Shown: positions 32,119 to 41,550, counted from the stretch's first letter. The stretch is DNA of 56,094 nucleotides from Nocardioides bruguierae (GCF_023656415.1 NZ_JAMOIL010000030.1:1-56094); one strand, 5' to 3'. Notes: generated from the sequence alone by a model not told the origin. Program-made: numbers and translations.

Positions 32119-32904
32119 TCAGTCGAGGTCGAGGACGTGCTCGAGCCCGATCGTGAGACCGGGGCGGGTGGGCACGGCCCGGACGCCGGCCAGCACGCCG
32201 GGCACGAAGGAGGACCGGTCGAGGGAGTCGTGCCTGATGGTGAGGGTCTCCCCCTCGGCGCCGAGGACGACCTCCTGGTGCGCGACCATGCCGCGGATGC
32301 GCAGGCCGTGGACCCGGATGCCGTCCACGTCCGCCCCGCGGGCGCCGGGGAGCTCCGAGGTGGTCGCGTCCGGCACCGGCGGGCAGCCCGCCTCGCGCCG
32401 GGCCGCGGCCACCAGCTCGGCGGTGCGCCGGGCCGTGCCGGAGGGCGCGTCGGCCTTGCCGGGGTGGTGCAGCTCGACGATCTCGACCGACTCGTAGAAG
32501 CGGGCGGCCTGGGCGGCGAACCGCATCATCAGCACCGCGCCGACGGAGAAGTTCGGGGCGAGCAGCACGCCCACGCCGGGCGCGTCGGCCAGCCAGGTCT
32601 CGAGGGTGGCCACGCGCTCGGCGTCGAAGCCGGTGGTGCCGACGACGGCGTGCAGGCCGTGGCCGACGCAGAACTCGAGGTTCGCCATGACGGCGTCGGG
32701 GGTCGTCACGTCGACGACCACCTCGGCCTGCCGCTCGAGCAGCGCGCCCAGGTCGTCGGCGGAGCCCAGCTCGGCGACGAGGTCGACCTCCGCGGACTCG
32801 CGCAGGGCCGCGCAGATGGCCGACCCGAGGCGTCCGCGTGCGCCGAGGACGGCCACGCGCGGGCGCGAGGAGGTGCTGGACGGGGCGGCCTGGTCGGAGT
32901 CCAC
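32119..32904 (-). CDS. dapB: 4-hydroxy-tetrahydrodipicolinate reductase
   Basis: Reduces hydroxy-tetrahydrodipicolinate with NAD(P)H in the lysine/diaminopimelate pathway, needed for peptidoglycan. The 261-residue product has the nucleotide motif VAVLGARGRLGSAI, DVTTPDAVMANLEFC, GTTGF, NFSVGAVLMM, and the catalytic/substrate motif ELHHPGKADAPSGTA. GTG 32904 was chosen because it has a -10-like AACGCT 6 nt upstream. It belongs to the actinobacterial pnp-M16-dapB neighbourhood, here separated from the M16 gene by the DUF11 gene and a methyltransferase. Confidence 0.95.
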   Translation of the reverse strand: MDSDQAAPSSTSSRPRVAVLGARGRLGSAICAALRESAEVDLVAELGSADDLGALLERQAEVVVDVTTPDAVMANLEFCVGHGLHAVVGTTGFDAERVATLETWLADAPGVGVLLAPNFSVGAVLMMRFAAQAARFYESVEIVELHHPGKADAPSGTARRTAELVAAARREAGCPPVPDATTSELPGARGADVDGIRVHGLRIRGMVAHQEVVLGAEGETLTIRHDSLDRSSFVPGVLAGVRAVPTRPGLTIGLEHVLDLD

Positions 32905-33011
32905 GCCCCCAGCGTTCCACACCGGTGCGGACGTGCTGCACACCGCACACGCGGATGAGATCTGCCGACCTGACGGGCGAGCCGTGGAGGACTTCTGGCA
33001 ATCTTGGTCCC

Positions 33012-33527
33012 ATGGTGCTGCAGACGATCCCTGCCCGGATCCGCTGGTCGGTGGACCTCATGGACGTCCAGCCGGACGACCACGTGCTCGAGATCGGCTG
33101 CGGCCCCGGCTATGGGGCCGAGATGATCTGCACCCGGCTCGAGACCGGCAAGCTGTTCGCCATCGACCGCTCCGAGTCGGGCGTGGACCGCACCAAGCGC
33201 CGCTGCGCCCGGTTCCTGGAGGCCGGTCGGCTGACCGTGCGCCAGATCGACCTCGCCACCCTGCGCGTCCCGGTCAAGCGCCTCACCAAGGTTTACGCGT
33301 TCAACGTGAACCTGTTCTGGGTCCGCGACTGCGCGGACGAGGTGGCGCTCCTGCACGAGCGGCTCCTGCCCGGCGGCGCCATCTACGTCTACTTCGAGGC
33401 GACCCGTCCCGAGCAGGTGCCCGAGATGGTCGAGAAGACCAGCGCCGTGCTGACCGCGGCCGGGTTCCGCACCCAGGTCGTCCAGCGCAAGGTGCCCGCC
33501 TGCGTGGGCGTCATCGGTCGCCGCTGA
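33012..33527 (+). CDS. class I SAM-dependent methyltransferase
   Basis: The 171-residue small methyltransferase of the Rossmann type has motif I HVLEIGCGPGYGAEM (about 24-38), the acidic end of strand 2 in FAIDRSESG, and VYAFNVNLFWV at motif IV. It ends after YVYFEATRPEQV and a C-terminal strand pair. Short for a full methyltransferase but complete in its core. The substrate is unknown. It is divergent from dapB and convergent with the DUF11 gene. Confidence 0.85.
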   Translation: MVLQTIPARIRWSVDLMDVQPDDHVLEIGCGPGYGAEMICTRLETGKLFAIDRSESGVDRTKRRCARFLEAGRLTVRQIDLATLRVPVKRLTKVYAFNVNLFWVRDCADEVALLHERLLPGGAIYVYFEATRPEQVPEMVEKTSAVLTAAGFRTQVVQRKVPACVGVIGRR

Positions 33528-33577
33528 GCGCAGCCCCACGCCTCGCGGCGCGCCTCCGCGGCATCCAGGCGCACGCG

Positions 33578-33614
33578 CGACGCCCCGCCTCCCGGTCCGG
33601 GAGGCGGGGCGTCG
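33578..33614. terminator. bidirectional terminator
   Basis: A near-perfect 18-bp stem (CGACGCCCCGCCTCCCGG and its complement) between the convergent methyltransferase and DUF11 genes. The minimal loop means the top pairs will open. Confidence 0.75.
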
Positions 33615-33642
33615 TGCGTGGCGTGGGGCTGCTGCGCGCCGG

Positions 33643-36600
33643 CTAGGACCCGTGCGGCCGGTCCTGGTCCCCGGTGCTGGTCTGCTCCTCCTCGAGGAGG
33701 CGCTCGGCGCGGCGGCGTCGGTGCCGCTCGCGAGCCACGGCGAGCACGCCCAGCAGCACCGCCAGCAGCAAGAGCCACCACCAGTGGCACCAGAACCAGT
33801 GCCAGAGGTTCGTCCACCAGCCTGCGTCCTCGTCCCAGCCCTCGTCGCACCAGCAGCCCTCGTGCTCGGTGCTCAGGCGCGTGCCGTCGAGGGCCACGCT
33901 GGTCGCCGACCGTCCCCCGGCGCGCTCGGTCACGGTCACGGTCGCGGTCGGACGACCGGGCCGCGCCGTCTCGGTGACCACCACGGTCCGCACGTCGGTC
34001 ACGGTGCGGGTGGCGGCCCGGGGGGCGGCGGCCTGCTCGGTGACCGTCACGGTCCGCGTCGTGCCGGGGAGGACGACGGTCGCACGCCCGCCCGGTGCCC
34101 GGGTCACGGTGGCCCAGGCGGTCGCGAAGGCCGTCTCCGTGGCCGTCGCGGTCTCCGTGGTTGTCTCGGTCGCGGTGGCGGTCTCCGTCGTCGTGGCGGT
34201 AGCGGTGGCGGTCTCCGTGGCGGTCTCCGTCGTCGTGGCGGTAGCGGTAGCGGTGGTCGTGGCAGTCGCGGTCGCCGTCTCGGTGGTCGTGGCGGTCGCG
34301 CTCGCCGTCTCCGTCACCGTGGCGGTGGCGGTGGCGGTCTCGGTCGCGGTCTCGGTGGCCGTGACCGTCACGGTGGGGGTCACCACCACCGGGGCGACCC
34401 AGGTGAGCGAGGCCGTGGAGCGGTCGTTGGAGCCGTCGGGGTCGATGACGTCGCTGGTGGCGATCTCGACGACGGTGTCGTACGTGCCGGGCACCCAGCC
34501 CGTCAGCGTCATCGTGGCCGTGGCGGTCTCGCCGACCGCCAGGTGCGGGATCGTCCAGTCCCCGCTCGCAGGGTCGGTGCTGCCGACGTCCGCCGTGCCA
34601 CCGGTGACCACGATGCCCGGCCCCGTCTGCTCCACGAGCACGACGTCGTGGGCGTCGGAGGGGCCGGCGTTGGTCACGGTCACGGTGACCTCGACCGTCG
34701 AGCCCGTCTCCTGGTCCCCCGTGGGCACGCTCTGCGCGACCGCGAGGTCGGCGACCTGGCTGACGGCGATCGTCGTCAGCGCCTGGTCGTTGCCGGGAGT
34801 GCTGTCGGAGTCGGTGGCCACGCTCGCCGAGCCGTCCATCCAGGCGCCGTCGAACCAGGCGGGCACGCTCGAGGCGAGGACGACGGTCCAGGTGTCACCG
34901 GCGGCGACCTGCGCGGCCTGGCACACGACGGTGCCGCCGCTGAGGGCGAGCCCACCGGTCACGGTGCCGACGAACGAGCACGAGCCCCCGCCGTCGTCCG
35001 TCACCGTGGGCACGGGGTGACCTGCGGGCACGGGCACCCTCAGGACCACGTCCTCGGCGCGCGTGGCCCCGACGTTCTCCACCGACGTGGTGATGCCCAG
35101 GGCGCGACCGGAGACGGTGTCGGCGGCGCCCCCGGGGCCGGTCAGCGACTGGCTGACCGCCAGGTCGCTGTCGAGGAACACCTCGAAGGCCACGGAGTCG
35201 GTGTTGTCGGAGACGTCGGGGTCGGGCGTGCTGGCGATCGCGGTGGTGCTCGAGACGCCCGGGCCGCTCGCGGCGTCGACGTCGATGTCGGCGGTGCCGG
35301 CGATGACGATCTCGTCGCCCACCCCCAGCAGGGGGATGGTGCAGGCCGACGGGGTGCAGAACGGGCTGGCGGGCCGGACGATGGTGATGCCGGCCGGCAC
35401 CAGGGTGGTGAACGAGACGTCGCGGGCCACCGACGGGCCGTCGTTGCGGACCGTGAGGGTGAACGGCACGCTGTCGCCGGGACGGGCGACGGTGGCGGCG
35501 ATGTCGAGCACGACCGAGACGTCCGCCTCGGTGGACCCGGCGGCGGAGACCGCGGCGGTGTTGTCGGAGGCGTCGGGGTCCGACGTCGTCGCGTTGACGG
35601 CGACCGCACCGTCGACCGCGCCGCTGCCGGCCGGGTCGAGGGTGAGCACGACGTCGACGTCGAGGGAGTCCCCCGCTGCCAGGTCGGGCAGCGTGCAGAC
35701 CACCGTGGAGGTCCCGTCGAGGGCGCAGGTGCCACCGGGCACGGACGCCGAGACGAAGACGGAGCCGGTGGGCACCGGCATGGTGAGCTGCACCCCGCGG
35801 GCCACCGAGGGCCCGGTGCTGGTGACCGTGGCGGTGTAGGTGACGTCGTCGCCGGCCACCCCCGGGTCGGGGCTGACCGCGAGCAGGACGCCCAGGTCCG
35901 CCACCGTCGAGACCACCGAGGTGTGCGCGGCCACGTTGTCGCCCGTGTCGATCTCGTCCACGTCGCCCGCGACGCCGGCGGAGAAGGCCAGCGAGCTGCC
36001 GGCGGCCGCGCCGGGCGCCATGTCCCCGGTGAGCGTCACGGTGCGGGTCTCCCCTGCCGGCAGGCCGGCCCAGGTGCACGTGACCTGGGTCGGGGTGCCA
36101 GGGACCACGGTGCAGGTGCCGCCGGGCGTGGCGGCCGTGACGGCACCGAGCGACCCGGGCACCGTCACGGTGGCGGTGACCGCGCCGGCGTCGTTGGGTC
36201 CGTCGTTGCCCACCTGGAGCAGCCACGTGCCGGTGGTGCCGGCGACGGCGGCCCCGCTGCGGCTCAGCGCTGCCGTCAGGTCCGCGGCCGGGGCCACCAC
36301 GACGGCGGCCTCCCCCGTCGTGGAGACGAGGGTGCCCGCGGTGAGGTCGTCGTAGAAGGTGACGTCGACGTCGTCGGTCACGGTGGTGCCCGCCCCGGCG
36401 GTGCCCACGCGGGCCTGGTAGGTCACCACCCGCGAGGCGCCGGGTGCGAGGGTGCCGCCCGCCGCGCTGGTCGCGCCCGTGCCCAGCCGGACGCGGACCT
36501 TGCCCTGCGCGGAGAGGTACTCCCCGGCGTCGTCGCCGGAGGCGTCGCTGATCGCGGTGGTGCCGGTGCTGGTGGTCACGCGCAGCGACCCGGGGACGTA

Positions 36601-37572
36601 GGTGGTGCCCGCCGGCAGCGCGTTCTCGAACCACACGTCGTCCGCGGGGTTGCCGCCGTTGTTGGTGGTCGTCAGCCGGTAGGTGACGACGTCGCCGACG
36701 TGGGCGGTCCCGTCGCCGGCGGGGGTGTCGGCGGTGAGCGTGCTGGTCAGGCACGGCGCGGTGCCGAAGGAGATGGCGTCGAGGAAGTTGCCGATGCTGG
36801 TGTTGCCGCCGGCGGCGGAGACCGAGACGAACGCGAAGCGGGTCGTCGTCTGCCCGGCGGGCACCGTGTAGACCCCGCTGTGCTCGCCCCAGGCCTGCGG
36901 GTCGCTGAACTGGGCCTGCTGGAGCTCGCCTCCGGGAGGACCGATCTTGACCGCCATCGTGTCGGTGCCGAGGCGGCCCGCGTGCAGCAGCTCCCAGCGC
37001 AGGGTCTGGCCCGGGGTGGTGGTCACGTCCTGGTAGAGCGAGGAGACCATGTTGGCGTTCAGCTCCGCCCACTGCTTGCCCTGGGCGCTGCGGTAGCCCT
37101 CGTGGCCGTCGTTCCAGATCTCGATCGCGTGGTCGGAGGCCGTGGTGAGCCACCCGGGCACGTTGCTCTCGTGGGTGATGACGAGGTCGCCGGCGGCCAG
37201 GACGGGCTTCTCGAAGTCGCCGTTGACCAGGCTCACGGCCGAGGGGCACGAGGTCGCGGCGGCGGGGGTCACCTGCACGGGCTCGGGCGTCGGCAGGCCG
37301 GCCCGGGTCACGGCGGTCAGCGAGCCGCCCAGCACCGCGACGGCCAGCCCGACGGCCAGCAGGGACCCGACGGCCTGCCGGGAGGCCCGCGCGGCGGGAG
37401 GCACGTCCGCGCCGCCCCGACGGGCGCGCCGCCCACCGGTGCGGAACGGGTTCAGCGCCGGGACGAGGCGGGGACGCCGCGTCGCGCGGTGCCGCGCCTC
37501 GTCCGGCTCACCGGCGGGGGCGTCCCCCGCGTCGGCGCCGGTGGCGTGCCACCTGCTGGTGGTCTCGTCCAT
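33643..37572 (-). CDS. large DUF11-repeat surface protein with stalk and C-terminal anchor
   Basis: The protein has 1309 residues. A basic cytoplasmic N-terminus and a TM or signal anchor (about 70-92) come first. A lectin-like beta domain follows (about 107-275, VNGDFEKP...AGQTTTRFAFVSV). Then come about six DUF11 modules (about 277-1060), each with a DL...V..GD.V.....V.N.GP..A..V pattern. A Thr/Ala/Glu-rich stalk (about 1065-1150), a basic spacer, a Trp/Cys-rich segment (CWCDEGW to WHWFWCHWWW) and a final TM with a basic tail complete it. No LPxTG is present, so anchoring is by the membrane helix. ATG 37572 has AGGAGG upstream. Likely adhesion or surface structure. Confidence 0.9.
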   Translation of the reverse strand: MDETTSRWHATGADAGDAPAGEPDEARHRATRRPRLVPALNPFRTGGRRARRGGADVPPAARASRQAVGSLLAVGLAVAVLGGSLTAVTRAGLPTPEPVQVTPAAATSCPSAVSLVNGDFEKPVLAAGDLVITHESNVPGWLTTASDHAIEIWNDGHEGYRSAQGKQWAELNANMVSSLYQDVTTTPGQTLRWELLHAGRLGTDTMAVKIGPPGGELQQAQFSDPQAWGEHSGVYTVPAGQTTTRFAFVSVSAAGGNTSIGNFLDAISFGTAPCLTSTLTADTPAGDGTAHVGDVVTYRLTTTNNGGNPADDVWFENALPAGTTYVPGSLRVTTSTGTTAISDASGDDAGEYLSAQGKVRVRLGTGATSAAGGTLAPGASRVVTYQARVGTAGAGTTVTDDVDVTFYDDLTAGTLVSTTGEAAVVVAPAADLTAALSRSGAAVAGTTGTWLLQVGNDGPNDAGAVTATVTVPGSLGAVTAATPGGTCTVVPGTPTQVTCTWAGLPAGETRTVTLTGDMAPGAAAGSSLAFSAGVAGDVDEIDTGDNVAAHTSVVSTVADLGVLLAVSPDPGVAGDDVTYTATVTSTGPSVARGVQLTMPVPTGSVFVSASVPGGTCALDGTSTVVCTLPDLAAGDSLDVDVVLTLDPAGSGAVDGAVAVNATTSDPDASDNTAAVSAAGSTEADVSVVLDIAATVARPGDSVPFTLTVRNDGPSVARDVSFTTLVPAGITIVRPASPFCTPSACTIPLLGVGDEIVIAGTADIDVDAASGPGVSSTTAIASTPDPDVSDNTDSVAFEVFLDSDLAVSQSLTGPGGAADTVSGRALGITTSVENVGATRAEDVVLRVPVPAGHPVPTVTDDGGGSCSFVGTVTGGLALSGGTVVCQAAQVAAGDTWTVVLASSVPAWFDGAWMDGSASVATDSDSTPGNDQALTTIAVSQVADLAVAQSVPTGDQETGSTVEVTVTVTNAGPSDAHDVVLVEQTGPGIVVTGGTADVGSTDPASGDWTIPHLAVGETATATMTLTGWVPGTYDTVVEIATSDVIDPDGSNDRSTASLTWVAPVVVTPTVTVTATETATETATATATVTETASATATTTETATATATTTATATATTTETATETATATATTTETATATETTTETATATETAFATAWATVTRAPGGRATVVLPGTTRTVTVTEQAAAPRAATRTVTDVRTVVVTETARPGRPTATVTVTERAGGRSATSVALDGTRLSTEHEGCWCDEGWDEDAGWWTNLWHWFWCHWWWLLLLAVLLGVLAVARERHRRRRAERLLEEEQTSTGDQDRPHGS
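34130..34380 (-). repeat. Thr/Ala/Glu-coding low-complexity tract
   Basis: A run of short imperfect repeats (gtggcggtctccgt-type on the plus strand) coding TATATETTTETA-type sequence in the DUF11 protein. It gives a probably rigid or glycosylated stalk and is prone to copy-number change. Confidence 0.75.
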
Positions 37573-37703
37573 CCTGGCCTCCTGGTCGTCTGGGACCGGA
37601 TCGGCGCAGGCCAGGGGCTTCTGAGTCGGGTTGAGCCCTCACGGGGCAAAAATCGAGCAAACGCTTGTGAAGATGTTGTGCACGCCCCCCTCAGGGGATC
37701 GTC

Positions 37704-38990
37704 TCAGCGCGCAGCAGGCCCCACCACGGCAAGGATCTCGGGGTTGCTCAGCACGTCGCGGGCGACCCGGGCGACATCCTCGGTGGTGACGGTCTCGATC
37801 CGGGTCAGCACCTCCTCGACCGGGAGGTAGGCCTCGTGGACGAGCTCGGACTTGCCGAGCCGGGACATGCGCGAGCCGGAGTCCTCCAGACCGAGCACGA
37901 GCCCGCCGCGCAGCTGCCCGCGCCCACGGCGCAGCTCCTCCTCGGTCAGCCCGCCCTCGACGACCTTCGCCAGCTCCTCGCGCACGACCTCCAGCGACGC
38001 GTCCAGGCGCTGCGGCAGGCAGCCCAGGCCGATGCCCACCAGGCCGGAGTCGGCGTGGTGGCTGGAGAAGGAGTAGACGGAGTAGGCCAGGCCACGACGC
38101 TCGCGGACCTCCTGGAAGAGGCGGCTCGAGGTGCCACCGCCCAGCGCGGTGGTGAGCGCCCCCAGGGCGAACCGGTCGGGGTGGTCACGCCGCAGGCCCT
38201 CGGCACCGAGCACGAGGTTCACCTGCTCGAAGGGCCGCTCCACCGTCGCCAGGCCACCGCGCACCGCCACGTCGGCTCCGGTGTGCAGTCGGCTGACCGG
38301 AGCCTCCTCGCCGCCGGGGCCGTAGCCCTCGAAGGCGCGGGCGACGAGCTCGACCACGGCGTCGTGCTCCACGTTGCCCGCGACCGCCACCACGGTGGTC
38401 GCCGGGCGGTAGTGCGTGCGGTAGAAGCGCTCCACCTGGTCCCGGGTGAGGGCGGAGATGGACTCCTCGGTGCCGGCGATCCCCCGGCCCAGGGCGGTGC
38501 CCGCGCCCCAGGCGAGCTCGGCGAACAGGTCGTGGACGACGTCGTCGGGGTCGTCGTCGTGCATGGCGATCTCGTCGAGGATCACGTCGCGCTCGGCCTC
38601 CACGTCGACCGACTCGATCAGGGACCCCGTGAGCATGTCGCCGAGCACGTCCACGGCCAGCGGGAGGTCGTCGTCCAGCACCCGGGCGTGGAAGCAGGTC
38701 AGCTCCTTGGCGGTGAAGGCGTTGAACTCGCCGCCCACCTCGTCCAGCGCGACGCTGATGTCCAGCGCCGAGCGCCGCGCCGTGCCCTTGAACAGCAGGT
38801 GCTCGAGGAAGTGGCTGCAGCCGTGCAGCACGTCGTCCTCGTCCGCGGAGCCGACGTTGACCCACACGCCGATGCTGGCCGAGCGGACGCCGGCCATCTG
38901 CTCGGTCACCACGCGCAGCCCCCCGGGCAGGAGGGTGCGGCGCACGAGGCCGGTGAGGCCGTGGGTGTCGACGGGGGCGGGGGTGCTCAC
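37704..38990 (-). CDS. M16-family zinc protease
   Basis: The 428-residue insulinase/mitochondrial-processing-peptidase-like protease has the inverted zinc motif H60-F-L-E63-H64 (SHFLEHLLFKGT), the downstream Glu in VEAERDVILDEI (about 131-141), and the C-terminal inactive half with RRGLAYSVYSF and YGPGGEE linkers. It follows pnp, as in many actinobacteria (PepR-like). The substrate is unknown. Start at ATG 38990 with a ribosome site upstream (AAGGTCC). A double hairpin separates it from pnp. Confidence 0.93.
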   Translation of the reverse strand: MSTPAPVDTHGLTGLVRRTLLPGGLRVVTEQMAGVRSASIGVWVNVGSADEDDVLHGCSHFLEHLLFKGTARRSALDISVALDEVGGEFNAFTAKELTCFHARVLDDDLPLAVDVLGDMLTGSLIESVDVEAERDVILDEIAMHDDDPDDVVHDLFAELAWGAGTALGRGIAGTEESISALTRDQVERFYRTHYRPATTVVAVAGNVEHDAVVELVARAFEGYGPGGEEAPVSRLHTGADVAVRGGLATVERPFEQVNLVLGAEGLRRDHPDRFALGALTTALGGGTSSRLFQEVRERRGLAYSVYSFSSHHADSGLVGIGLGCLPQRLDASLEVVREELAKVVEGGLTEEELRRGRGQLRGGLVLGLEDSGSRMSRLGKSELVHEAYLPVEEVLTRIETVTTEDVARVARDVLSNPEILAVVGPAAR

Positions 38991-39016
38991 TGCGGGGACC
39001 TTTCGGGGAGACGAAC

Positions 39017-39087
39017 CGCGCCCCGCCCGGAGGCCGGGCGGGGCGCGGGGTGCTGCGGGGACCTCACCGCCGGCGTGGGCGGTGAGG
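39017..39087 (-). terminator. tandem hairpins between pnp and the M16 gene
   Basis: A perfect 14-bp stem (CGCGCCCCGCCCGG, 39017-39047, 3-nt loop) and a perfect 10-bp stem (CCTCACCGCC, 39062-39087, 6-nt loop) follow the pnp stop. They probably end most pnp transcripts before the M16 gene or protect the 3' end. Confidence 0.7.
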
Positions 39088-39095
39088 CCGTGGGA

Positions 39096-41324
39096 TCACT
39101 CCGAGTCGGAGGTCTCCTCGGCGGCGTCCTCCTCGACCACGGGGATCAGGGAGAGCTTGCCGCGGTCGTCGATCTCGGCGATCTGGACCTGGACCTTCTG
39201 GCCCACGGAGACGACGTCCTCGACGGACTCGACGCGCTTGCCGCCGGCCAGGCCACGCAGCTTGCTGATGTGCAGCAGGCCGTCCTTGCCGGGCATGAGC
39301 GAGACGAACGCACCGAAGTTGGTCGTCTTGACGACGGTGCCGAGGTAGCGCTCGCCGACCTCGGGCATCGTCGGGTTGGCGATCGCGTTGACGGCGGCGC
39401 GGGCGGCCTCGGCGGCCTCGCCGTTGGTGGCACCGATGTAGACGGTGCCGTCGTCCTCGATCGAGAGCGTCGCGCCCGTGTCGTCCTGGATCTGGTTGAT
39501 CACCTTGCCCTTGGGGCCGATGACCTCGCCGATCTTGTCGACCGGGACCTTGACGGTGATGATGCGCGGCGCGTGGACCGACATCTCCTCGGGGACCGTG
39601 ATGGCCTCGGACATCACGTCGAGGATCGCCAGGCGGGCGTCCTTGGCCTGGGTCAGCGCGGCGGCGAGGACCTCGGCCGGAATGCCGTCCAGCTTGGTGT
39701 CGAGCTGGAGGGCGGTGACGAACTCGGAGGTGCCGGCGACCTTGAAGTCCATGTCGCCGAACGCGTCCTCGGCGCCGAGGATGTCGGTCAGCGCCACGTA
39801 CTGGGTCTGGCCGTCGACCTCACCGGAGATGAGGCCCATCGCGATGCCCGCGACGGGGGCGCGCAGCGGCACGCCGGCCTGGAGCAGCGACATCGTCGAG
39901 GCGCAGACCGAGCCCATCGAGGTGGAGCCGTTGGAGCCCATGGCCTCCGACACCTGGCGGATGGCGTAGGGGAACTCCTCCTTGGTGGGGAGGACGGGCA
40001 TCAGCGCGCGGCCCGCGAGGGCGCCGTGGCCGATCTCGCGGCGCTTCGGGGAGCCGACGCGGCCGGTCTCGCCGGTGGAGTACGGCGGGAAGTTGTAGTT
40101 GTGCAGGTAGCGACGCTCGGTCTCCGGGGAGAGCGTGTCGAGCTTCTGCACCATGGTCAGCATGTTGAGGGTGGTGACGCCCAGGATCTGGGTCTCGCCA
40201 CGCTCGAACAGGGCCGAGCCGTGCACGCGCGGGATCACGCCGACCTCGGCGTGCAGCGGGCGGATGTCGGCCAGGCCGCGGCCGTCGATGCGGACCTTGT
40301 CGCGCAGCACGCGCTGGCGGACCAGCTCCTTGTTGAGGGAGCGGAACGCGGCGCCGAGCTCCTTCTCGCGGCCCTCGAACTGACCACCGAGGGTCTCGAG
40401 GACCTCGGCCTTGATCTCGTCGAGCTTCTCCTCGCGCTCCTGCTTCGGCCCGATGGTGAGGGCGGCAGCGGTCTTCTCGGAGACGGCGGCGGAGACGGCG
40501 GCGTAGACGTCGTCGGCGTAGTCGAGGAAGACGGGGAAGTCGGCGACGGGCTTCGCGGCCTGCTTGGCGAGCTCCATCTGGGCCTCGCACAGCTGCTTGA
40601 TGAAGACCTTCGCGGCGTCCATGCCGCCCGCGACGATCTCCTCGGTCGGCGCCTGGACGCCGCCCTGGACGAGGTCCCAGGTCTGCTCGGTGGACTCGGC
40701 CTCGACCATCATGATGGCGACGTCGCCGGTCTCGGTGACGCGGCCGGCGATGACCATGTCGAAGACGGCGTTCTCGAGCTGGGAGTGCGTCGGGAAGCCG
40801 ACCCACTGGCCGTCGATGAGGGCGACGCGCACGCCGCCGACCGGGCCGGAGAACGGCAGGCCGGAGAGCTGGGTCGACATCGAGGCCGCGTTGATCGCGA
40901 GGACGTCGTAGGGGGTGTCGGGCTCGAGGGCCATGACCGTGATGACGACCTGGACCTCGTTGCGCAGACCCTTCTTGAAGGTCGGGCGCAGCGGCCGGTC
41001 GATCAGGCGGCAGGTGAGGATGGCGTCCTCGGACGGACGACCCTCGCGACGGAAGAACGAGCCGGGGATGCGACCCGCGGCGTACATCCGCTCCTCGACG
41101 TCGATGGTGAGGGGGAAGAAGTCGAAGTGGTCCTTCGGCTGCTTGGAGGCGGTGGTCGCCGAGAGCAGCATCGTCTCGTCGTCGAGGTAGGCCGTGACGG
41201 AGCCGGCGGCCTGACGGGCCAGCAGGCCGGTCTCGAACTTGACGGTACGGGTGCCGAACGAGCCGTTGTCGATGACGGTCTCGACGGCGGAGATCACGGG
41301 CTCAGCCGTGGTGGACTCGGTCAA
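39096..41324 (-). CDS. pnp: polynucleotide phosphorylase
   Basis: The 742-residue trimeric 3'-5' exoribonuclease and polymerase has two RNase PH domains: GRIPGSFFRREGRPSEDAIL with FFPLTIDVEERMYAAG in the first, and GSALFERGETQILGVTTL and GSNGSTSMGSVCASTMSLLQAG in the second. A KH domain (IGEVIGPKGKVINQI) and an S1 domain (LGTVVKTTNFGAFVSLMPGKDGLLHISKL) follow, then an acidic tail. It starts at TTG 41324 with AAGGA upstream. The TTG start and the Actino-pnp leader both point to tight translational control. Confidence 0.97.
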   Translation of the reverse strand: MTESTTAEPVISAVETVIDNGSFGTRTVKFETGLLARQAAGSVTAYLDDETMLLSATTASKQPKDHFDFFPLTIDVEERMYAAGRIPGSFFRREGRPSEDAILTCRLIDRPLRPTFKKGLRNEVQVVITVMALEPDTPYDVLAINAASMSTQLSGLPFSGPVGGVRVALIDGQWVGFPTHSQLENAVFDMVIAGRVTETGDVAIMMVEAESTEQTWDLVQGGVQAPTEEIVAGGMDAAKVFIKQLCEAQMELAKQAAKPVADFPVFLDYADDVYAAVSAAVSEKTAAALTIGPKQEREEKLDEIKAEVLETLGGQFEGREKELGAAFRSLNKELVRQRVLRDKVRIDGRGLADIRPLHAEVGVIPRVHGSALFERGETQILGVTTLNMLTMVQKLDTLSPETERRYLHNYNFPPYSTGETGRVGSPKRREIGHGALAGRALMPVLPTKEEFPYAIRQVSEAMGSNGSTSMGSVCASTMSLLQAGVPLRAPVAGIAMGLISGEVDGQTQYVALTDILGAEDAFGDMDFKVAGTSEFVTALQLDTKLDGIPAEVLAAALTQAKDARLAILDVMSEAITVPEEMSVHAPRIITVKVPVDKIGEVIGPKGKVINQIQDDTGATLSIEDDGTVYIGATNGEAAEAARAAVNAIANPTMPEVGERYLGTVVKTTNFGAFVSLMPGKDGLLHISKLRGLAGGKRVESVEDVVSVGQKVQVQIAEIDDRGKLSLIPVVEEDAAEETSDSE

Positions 41325-41349
41325 GAGTGGTCCTTGTCGGTGTCGCGGA

Positions 41350-41452
41350 GCAAACCGCTGCGTCCCGCTTCTACTCGCCGGTCTTCGATCGAGGCCCGCA
41401 GCCGCGGCGGCTCGCGCCGGCGCTGCTGAAGGCCACTACCGAGGACCGGGCA
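41350..41452 (-). ncRNA. Actino-pnp leader RNA motif
   Basis: The pnp leader (minus strand) contains CCGGTCCTCGGTAGTGG, which pairs its CCGGTC with a later GACCGG, an inner GCAGC/GCTGC and GGCC stem, and then GTAGAAGCGGGACGCAGCGG. This arrangement and position match the conserved Actino-pnp motif known upstream of actinobacterial pnp genes. It is thought to be a PNPase autoregulation site. I read the pairing by eye; a covariance search would settle it. Confidence 0.75.
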
Positions 41453-41544
41453 CAGGCGTGCGGGTCGCTCCTGGTGGGTGGTGCGTGTTCTGTTGTGCGC
41501 AGCGAGTGCGCGGGCGGCACCCGGCGGGTGCGGCGCCGTGGGCC

Positions 41545-41550
41545 AGCCTA
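41545..41550 (-). promoter_or_regulatory. -10 box of pnp
   Basis: TAGGCT on the minus strand about 95 nt upstream of the Actino-pnp motif would give a leader of about 210 nt. pnp may thus be transcribed on its own, besides any read-through from rpsO. The 306-nt gap 41325-41630 holds this, the RNA motif and the rpsO terminator. Confidence 0.4.

Noticed and set aside
34130..34380. A regular short-repeat tract that could be mistaken for a CRISPR-like array.
   Set aside because: The units are short, imperfect, without unique spacers, and stay in frame as Thr/Ala/Glu coding in the DUF11 protein.
33652..37830. A 1392-codon open frame opposite the DUF11 gene.
   Set aside because: Antisense shadow with Gly/Arg/Asp/His bias and no recognisable fold; the DUF11 frame has clear repeats, TM segments and a ribosome site.
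37836..41429. A 1197-codon open frame opposite the M16 protease and pnp.
   Set aside because: Antisense shadow of two highly conserved genes.
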